Positions 60,406 through 64,000 of a stretch of DNA of 64,000 nt are shown here, piece by piece. Position 1 is the stretch's first letter. Every line of letters starts with the position of its first letter. The stretch is from Bacteroidota bacterium (lineage in GTDB: Bacteria; Bacteroidota; Bacteroidia; Bacteroidales; Lentimicrobiaceae), in contig WSXX01000026.1 of NCBI GenBank assembly GCA_009773515.1, positions 1 through 64,000 of the forward strand, in the 5' to 3' direction. The position numbers and the translations under genes were made by a program. The notes under the pieces were generated by a model that was not told the origin of the DNA, searched no databases, and saw only the letters and a program-made list of their open reading frames with translations.

Positions 60406-60620
60406 GCAAAAATATCAATTACACCGAAGCCATTGTAGAACTTGAAGGCATTGTTTCAGATATTGAAAATGCTTCTATCGGCGTGGATGAGTTATCGGAA
60501 AAGGTTAAGAGAGCCGCTGAACTGATAAAATTCTGCAGAAGCAAACTGACTTCTACAGAAAAGGAGGTAAATTCAATTCTCAGCAGCCTGAGTACCGAAG
60601 AAAAGACTGACGAAAGTTAA
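60402..60620 (+). CDS. xseB: Exodeoxyribonuclease VII small subunit
   Basis: This 72-residue helical protein has the usual size and pattern: YTEAIVELEGIVSDIENASI, VDELSEKVKRAAELI and CRSKLTSTEKEV. It binds the XseA coiled coils. The ATGA overlap shows coupled translation with xseA. Confidence 0.93.
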   Translation: MSKNINYTEAIVELEGIVSDIENASIGVDELSEKVKRAAELIKFCRSKLTSTEKEVNSILSSLSTEEKTDES

Positions 60621-60665
60621 TCTGGAAATAAAACTGAAATTAACCTGAAAATTCATAAAGCCGGA

Positions 60666-62813
60666 ATGATTAAACTGAAGGGGAAGAGGAAGAGTTACAG
60701 TTCAATCCGCAACCTGGTTGTGGTTGGAGGCGCTGCATTGTTGTTATGGATTATTTTTAATGCAGGAAAACACATGAGTAATCTCCCTGCATCCCCGCTT
60801 ATTGACGCCCAATATGAAAGTCTGGTGCCAAGGTTGTTGCAAGGTATAAACATGCACCACCCTTTATCGGTTTTGATTCTGCAAATACTTGTGATTATTC
60901 TTGCTTCCAGGATTCTTGGATGGTTAATGTCGTTGATCAATCAGCCAACTGTAATCGGTGAGATTATCGCAGGAATCGCACTCGGGCCTTCCTTACTGGG
61001 ACTTTACTTTCCGGAAGTCACCAATTTCATTTTCCCTTTGGAATCCCTGGGCAACATCGAATTTCTGAGTCAGATCGGGTTAATTCTGTTCATGTTCATT
61101 ATTGGAATGGAGCTGGACATCAACATGTTGAAACAACGGGCAAGTTCAGCAGTTTTTATAAGCAATGTCAGCATTGTGGTTCCTTTTGTGATGGGGGCCG
61201 GACTTGCGTTGTATCTTTTTGATGATTTTGCACCGGTGGGAACCCGGTTTTTACCTTTTGCAATGTTTATGGGAATTGCGCTGAGTATTACTGCTTTTCC
61301 GGTGTTGGCCCGAATTGTTCAGGAGCGCGGAATAACGCGCACCCCATTGGGCATGACAGCAATCACCTGTGCGGCTATAAACGACATTACAGCATGGGGA
61401 ATCCTGGCGCTCGTTGTAGCCATTGCCAATGCCGGAGCCATTGAAGGAGCGCTCTTTACAATATTGTTATCTGTTGTCTATATAACTGTCATGCTTTTAG
61501 TTATCAGACCTTTACTGAATAAAATTGCCCATAAATATACAGTCCGCGAAACCATCAGCAAGGCAGTAGTTGCGCTGGTTCTCAGCACCATGCTTATATC
61601 AGCCTGGATTACTGAAGTGATAGGAATTCATGCACTTTTTGGTGCATTTATGGCAGGCGTTATCATTCCCGACAACGCCCGCTTTAAACAGATTATGTCG
61701 GAGAAAATTGAAGATGTCAGTCTTGTACTTCTGCTTCCGCTCTTTTTTGTTTATACCGGACTTCGCACGCAGATTGGTTTGCTGAATGAACCCGGACTTT
61801 GGGCAATAGCACTTCTGGTGATAGCAGTTGCCGTAATCGGGAAGTTTGCCGGAAGTGCCATTGCTTCGCGCTTAACCGGACAAACCTGGAAAGACAGCCT
61901 AATGATAGGTGCGCTGATGAACACCCGCGGACTGATTGAGTTGGTTGCTTTGAATATTGGTTATGACATTGGCGTGCTTTCGCCCGAAATTTTCACAATT
62001 CTGGTGATTGTTGCTCTTGTCACTACCTTTATGACAGGACCATTGATGGCACTTATTAACCTGTTAATTCCTTCGGTTGAAGCCAAAACAACAGTAACCG
62101 GCGCACTGAAAGTACTGGTAGCTTTTGGCCCACCTGAGGCCGGCGGAAAACTTACTTTACTGGTCAATTCTTTGTTTGGAGGAACAAAAAAGACTTTACA
62201 AATCTCCGCTCTTCATCTTACACCAAATACTGAAATTTCGAGGGAAAATGCCAAACGTTATGAAGAAGAAGCATTTGGATATGTAAAAAAGGTAACCGCT
62301 GATCAAGGCATTGAGGTAAAAACCATTTACCGTACCGCAGAAAATGTATCGCTTGAGATCATTAAAACTGCAAACCGCGGCAAATACGACTTGCTGGTGG
62401 TAGGAAGTTCCCGTCCGCTACTTAGTCAGGATGAAACCGGCGGAAAAGCCCGCTATTTCTTTGATAAAGCACAGTGTGATGTTGGTTTGTTTATTGGCAA
62501 AGAACAGAATGAAATCCGCAATATCCTGATAATAACAGAATCAGGTGAAGAAAGTGATCTTTATGGAATGGCGGAATTGTTAAATCCTTCGTTCAGGATT
62601 GATACTGCCTGTTTGCTTCCACCTTCAGTGCCAATTAATGAAACGGCTGTTTACAAATTTAAGCAGATTTTGCCTGATGAAGCAAATCAGAATTATTCAG
62701 CATACGACCTGATAATCTCCACACTGGATTGTTACCGCGATCAACGCGATGCCGGTGCTGCATGGGTGGACGGGAAAACCTCGATTCTGCTGATGAGCCA
62801 GCGGGGAAAGTAG
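60666..62813 (+). CDS. Cation:proton antiporter, CPA2 (Kef-type) family
   Basis: This 715-residue membrane protein has an extra N-terminal helix (about 18-36), a Na+/H+ exchanger domain of about 12 helices (60-465; GEIIAGIALGPSLLGLYF, MFIIGMELDINMLK, DITAWGILALVVAI, MNTRGLIELVALNIGYD) and a C-terminal cytosolic domain of about 240 residues that looks like a universal-stress-protein (UspA) fold (LLVVGSSRPLLSQ). It would move K+ or Na+ against protons. It follows xseB after 45 bp, so it may share a transcript with xseAB. Confidence 0.87.
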   Translation: MIKLKGKRKSYSSIRNLVVVGGAALLLWIIFNAGKHMSNLPASPLIDAQYESLVPRLLQGINMHHPLSVLILQILVIILASRILGWLMSLINQPTVIGEIIAGIALGPSLLGLYFPEVTNFIFPLESLGNIEFLSQIGLILFMFIIGMELDINMLKQRASSAVFISNVSIVVPFVMGAGLALYLFDDFAPVGTRFLPFAMFMGIALSITAFPVLARIVQERGITRTPLGMTAITCAAINDITAWGILALVVAIANAGAIEGALFTILLSVVYITVMLLVIRPLLNKIAHKYTVRETISKAVVALVLSTMLISAWITEVIGIHALFGAFMAGVIIPDNARFKQIMSEKIEDVSLVLLLPLFFVYTGLRTQIGLLNEPGLWAIALLVIAVAVIGKFAGSAIASRLTGQTWKDSLMIGALMNTRGLIELVALNIGYDIGVLSPEIFTILVIVALVTTFMTGPLMALINLLIPSVEAKTTVTGALKVLVAFGPPEAGGKLTLLVNSLFGGTKKTLQISALHLTPNTEISRENAKRYEEEAFGYVKKVTADQGIEVKTIYRTAENVSLEIIKTANRGKYDLLVVGSSRPLLSQDETGGKARYFFDKAQCDVGLFIGKEQNEIRNILIITESGEESDLYGMAELLNPSFRIDTACLLPPSVPINETAVYKFKQILPDEANQNYSAYDLIISTLDCYRDQRDAGAAWVDGKTSILLMSQRGK

Positions 62814-62839
62814 GTTGTTGTGGAATGCCGGTGAAATGA

Positions 62840-62857
62840 AATCCCGATATCGGGATT
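62840..62857. repeat. Perfect 18-bp palindrome at a convergent junction
   Basis: AATCCCGATATCGGGATT lies between the antiporter gene (ends 62813) and the convergent L,D-transpeptidase gene (ends 62878). It could be a terminator hairpin without U-run or a short dispersed repeat. Confidence 0.65.
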
Positions 62858-62877
62858 CCGCTTAAAGAGACTCACTT

Positions 62878-63561
62878 TCAGCCCTTTACTTTCTCGTAAC
62901 CGGGATGGTAAATAAAGATCAACGAGCCCTCTTTTACGGTGTTGATAAATTCTTCGGTAATTTCGGGTGGAATAGCAGGGCAACCCTGACTGCGGCCAAG
63001 CCTGCCATTTTGTTTGATAAATGATTCCGTTACATAGTCTGCCCCATGTACCACAATGGCTCGTTTCCATGCATTGTCGTTGATATTCTTTTCCAATCCT
63101 TTCAGGCGAAGCGAATTGCCGTGTTTACCAACATAAACATGATCGGTAAGATAAAATCCAAGGCTGCTTTGATATGATTGCGGAATGTTGGAAAAACTCT
63201 GTGCTACATCACTACCGGTATTCCGGCCATGAGCGACAAGAGAATTGAAAAGTATTTCGCCCGTTTCAAGATTGATTGTCCACAATCGTTTTGCGGTGCT
63301 TGGCAGCGAAAAATCAATCAGCGTTACAATACTGCTCTTTGCCAAAGGCAAAAATCCCGGCACTCTTTCCTTGAAACTCCGGATAAGCCCCGGGCTTAAA
63401 TTGTAAGCCAGCGCTGGAAGATTAAACGCATCAAACCTGCTGAATGCAACTTCAGGTTCATCAGCAATGCTTACCGGCATATAGGAATGCAGCACCAGAA
63501 TTGCAGTTAAAAAAAAGACTTTCAATACTTTAGAAAAGCTATTGTTTTTAATAAATCCCAT
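62878..63561 (-). CDS. Secreted L,D-transpeptidase-like protein (murein LDT catalytic family)
   Basis: This protein of about 227 residues starts at the ATG at 63561, giving a signal peptide (VLKVFFLTAILVLHSYMPV). The catalytic region has HG (IVVHGADYVTESF) and the active Cys in GRSQGCPAI, so the L,D-transpeptidase nucleophile is present. It is the type labelled murein L,D-transpeptidase catalytic domain family (YkuD-like 2), different from YcbB. It would act on peptidoglycan in the periplasm, making or opening crosslinks. Confidence 0.85.
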   Translation of the reverse strand: MGFIKNNSFSKVLKVFFLTAILVLHSYMPVSIADEPEVAFSRFDAFNLPALAYNLSPGLIRSFKERVPGFLPLAKSSIVTLIDFSLPSTAKRLWTINLETGEILFNSLVAHGRNTGSDVAQSFSNIPQSYQSSLGFYLTDHVYVGKHGNSLRLKGLEKNINDNAWKRAIVVHGADYVTESFIKQNGRLGRSQGCPAIPPEITEEFINTVKEGSLIFIYHPGYEKVKG

Positions 63562-63573
63562 TAATTCCCCTTT

Positions 63574-63587
63574 AGGTTTGCAAACCT
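63574..63587. promoter_or_regulatory. Palindrome upstream of the L,D-transpeptidase gene
   Basis: AGGTTTGCAAACCT is a perfect 14-bp palindrome starting 13 bp before the ATG on the minus strand. It could be an operator or an mRNA hairpin covering the start region. Confidence 0.4.
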
Positions 63588-63635
63588 CGGCATTAAAACA
63601 ACACAAAATCCACCTTTTATGATTTTTTTTGATTT

Positions 63636-64000
63636 CTATCTTTCAGGTTTTTCTTTCAGTGCTTTCAGCATTTCTTTATCCCGGTCATATATATCGCTTC
63701 GGTAATGAATTTTTCCGGCAGCAGTTCCCCAGGCAGTAAGATAATAGATATAAACCCCAACCGGAGATTTGAGCACAACTGTTCGCTCTGATCCGGAGTT
63801 CATAGCCTGACGAATGCGCTCAGGAGTCCAGTCAGGCATATCGGCCAACAGCAATTCAGCAAGTTCAAAAGGTTTTTCAATGCGAATACATCCGGAACTG
63901 AAAGTACGTTCATCGCGCTTAAAAAGCTCACGCGACGGCGTATCGTGCAGATAAACGTTGTGTTTATTGGGAAACATAAACTTTACCTTTCCCAAGGCAT
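63636..64000 (-). CDS. L,D-transpeptidase, YcbB-like, 5' end missing
   Basis: The reading frame continues past the right edge, so only the C-terminal ~121 residues are seen. LGKVKFMFPNKHNVYLHDTPS and FSSGCIRIEKPFELAE carry the catalytic Cys of the L,D-transpeptidase site, and the LSPVGVYIYYLTAW part (here LKSPVGVYIYYLTAW) is typical of YcbB. It should crosslink peptidoglycan stems. It lies 74 bp upstream of another L,D-transpeptidase-like gene in the same direction. Confidence 0.88.
   Translation of the reverse strand, partial: ALGKVKFMFPNKHNVYLHDTPSRELFKRDERTFSSGCIRIEKPFELAELLLADMPDWTPERIRQAMNSGSERTVVLKSPVGVYIYYLTAWGTAAGKIHYRSDIYDRDKEMLKALKEKPER

Overview
The window looks like ordinary chromosome from a member of the Bacteroidota, most likely a Bacteroidales-type lineage. 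The signs are several type IX secretion system (T9SS) C-terminal sorting domains, both the Por-type and the gliding-motility-associated type; families largely confined to this phylum (DUF5686 outer-membrane protein, DUF4296 lipoprotein, choice-of-anchor L, the DivIC/FtsB form seen here); many TAnnTTTG -7 promoter boxes, some with a TTG 19-21 bp upstream; and few Shine-Dalgarno sites. G+C looks to be in the low to mid 40s by eye. Species cannot be named from this.

Layout: (1) 1-2.4 kb, two surface or secreted proteins, a fibronectin-III protein cut by the left edge and a secreted tyrosinase. (2) 2.4-2.7 kb, tRNA-Pro(CGG) and tRNA-Thr(CGT). (3) 2.7-11 kb, TerC-type membrane protein, glutamine synthetase, LPG-synthase-like flippase family protein, Hsp20, DMT exporter, phospholipase-D-type enzyme, two small unknown genes and an orphan LytTR response regulator. 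(4) 11.3-14.4 kb, a compact yicC-gmk-adenylyl cyclase-nadD operon. (5) 14.4-18 kb, alpha/beta hydrolase and two aminopeptidase P paralogues. (6) 18-21.7 kb, the three-gene succinate dehydrogenase/fumarate reductase operon behind a well-formed promoter. (7) 21.7-30.7 kb, giant papain-like T9SS cargo protein, holB, DivIC, an unknown gene pair, phosphatidylserine synthase, and a class-C beta-lactamase-like hydrolase. (8) 30.7-35.4 kb, an envelope operon on the minus strand: kdsD, a carboxymuconolactone decarboxylase-like protein, DUF5686 and lptB. (9) 36-46 kb, recQ, an OmpH-like protein with a DUF4296 lipoprotein, a small lipoprotein, acyl-CoA synthetase, tilS, and DsbD. (10) 46-54.5 kb, three more T9SS cargo proteins (VCBS repeat, SGNH hydrolase, choice-of-anchor L/PKD) and an M20 dipeptidase. 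(11) 54.5-64 kb, gap, a triple 80-bp hairpin repeat, ppk1 with a SixA-like phosphatase, a dispersed inverted repeat, xseAB with a Kef-type antiporter, and two L,D-transpeptidases, the last cut by the right edge.

The genes form a mix of core metabolism (SDH, GAPDH, glutamine synthetase, NadD, Gmk), nucleic acid maintenance (RecQ, ExoVII, HolB, TilS), envelope biogenesis (KdsD, LptB, OmpH-like, DUF5686, L,D-transpeptidases, PssA) and secreted T9SS cargo. I see no CRISPR array, prophage, insertion sequence, integrase, toxin-antitoxin pair or recognisable defence cluster. The most noteworthy items are a class III adenylyl cyclase embedded in the gmk-nadD operon, the tandem 80-bp hairpin array behind ppk1, the secreted tyrosinase, and a few unassigned small genes.
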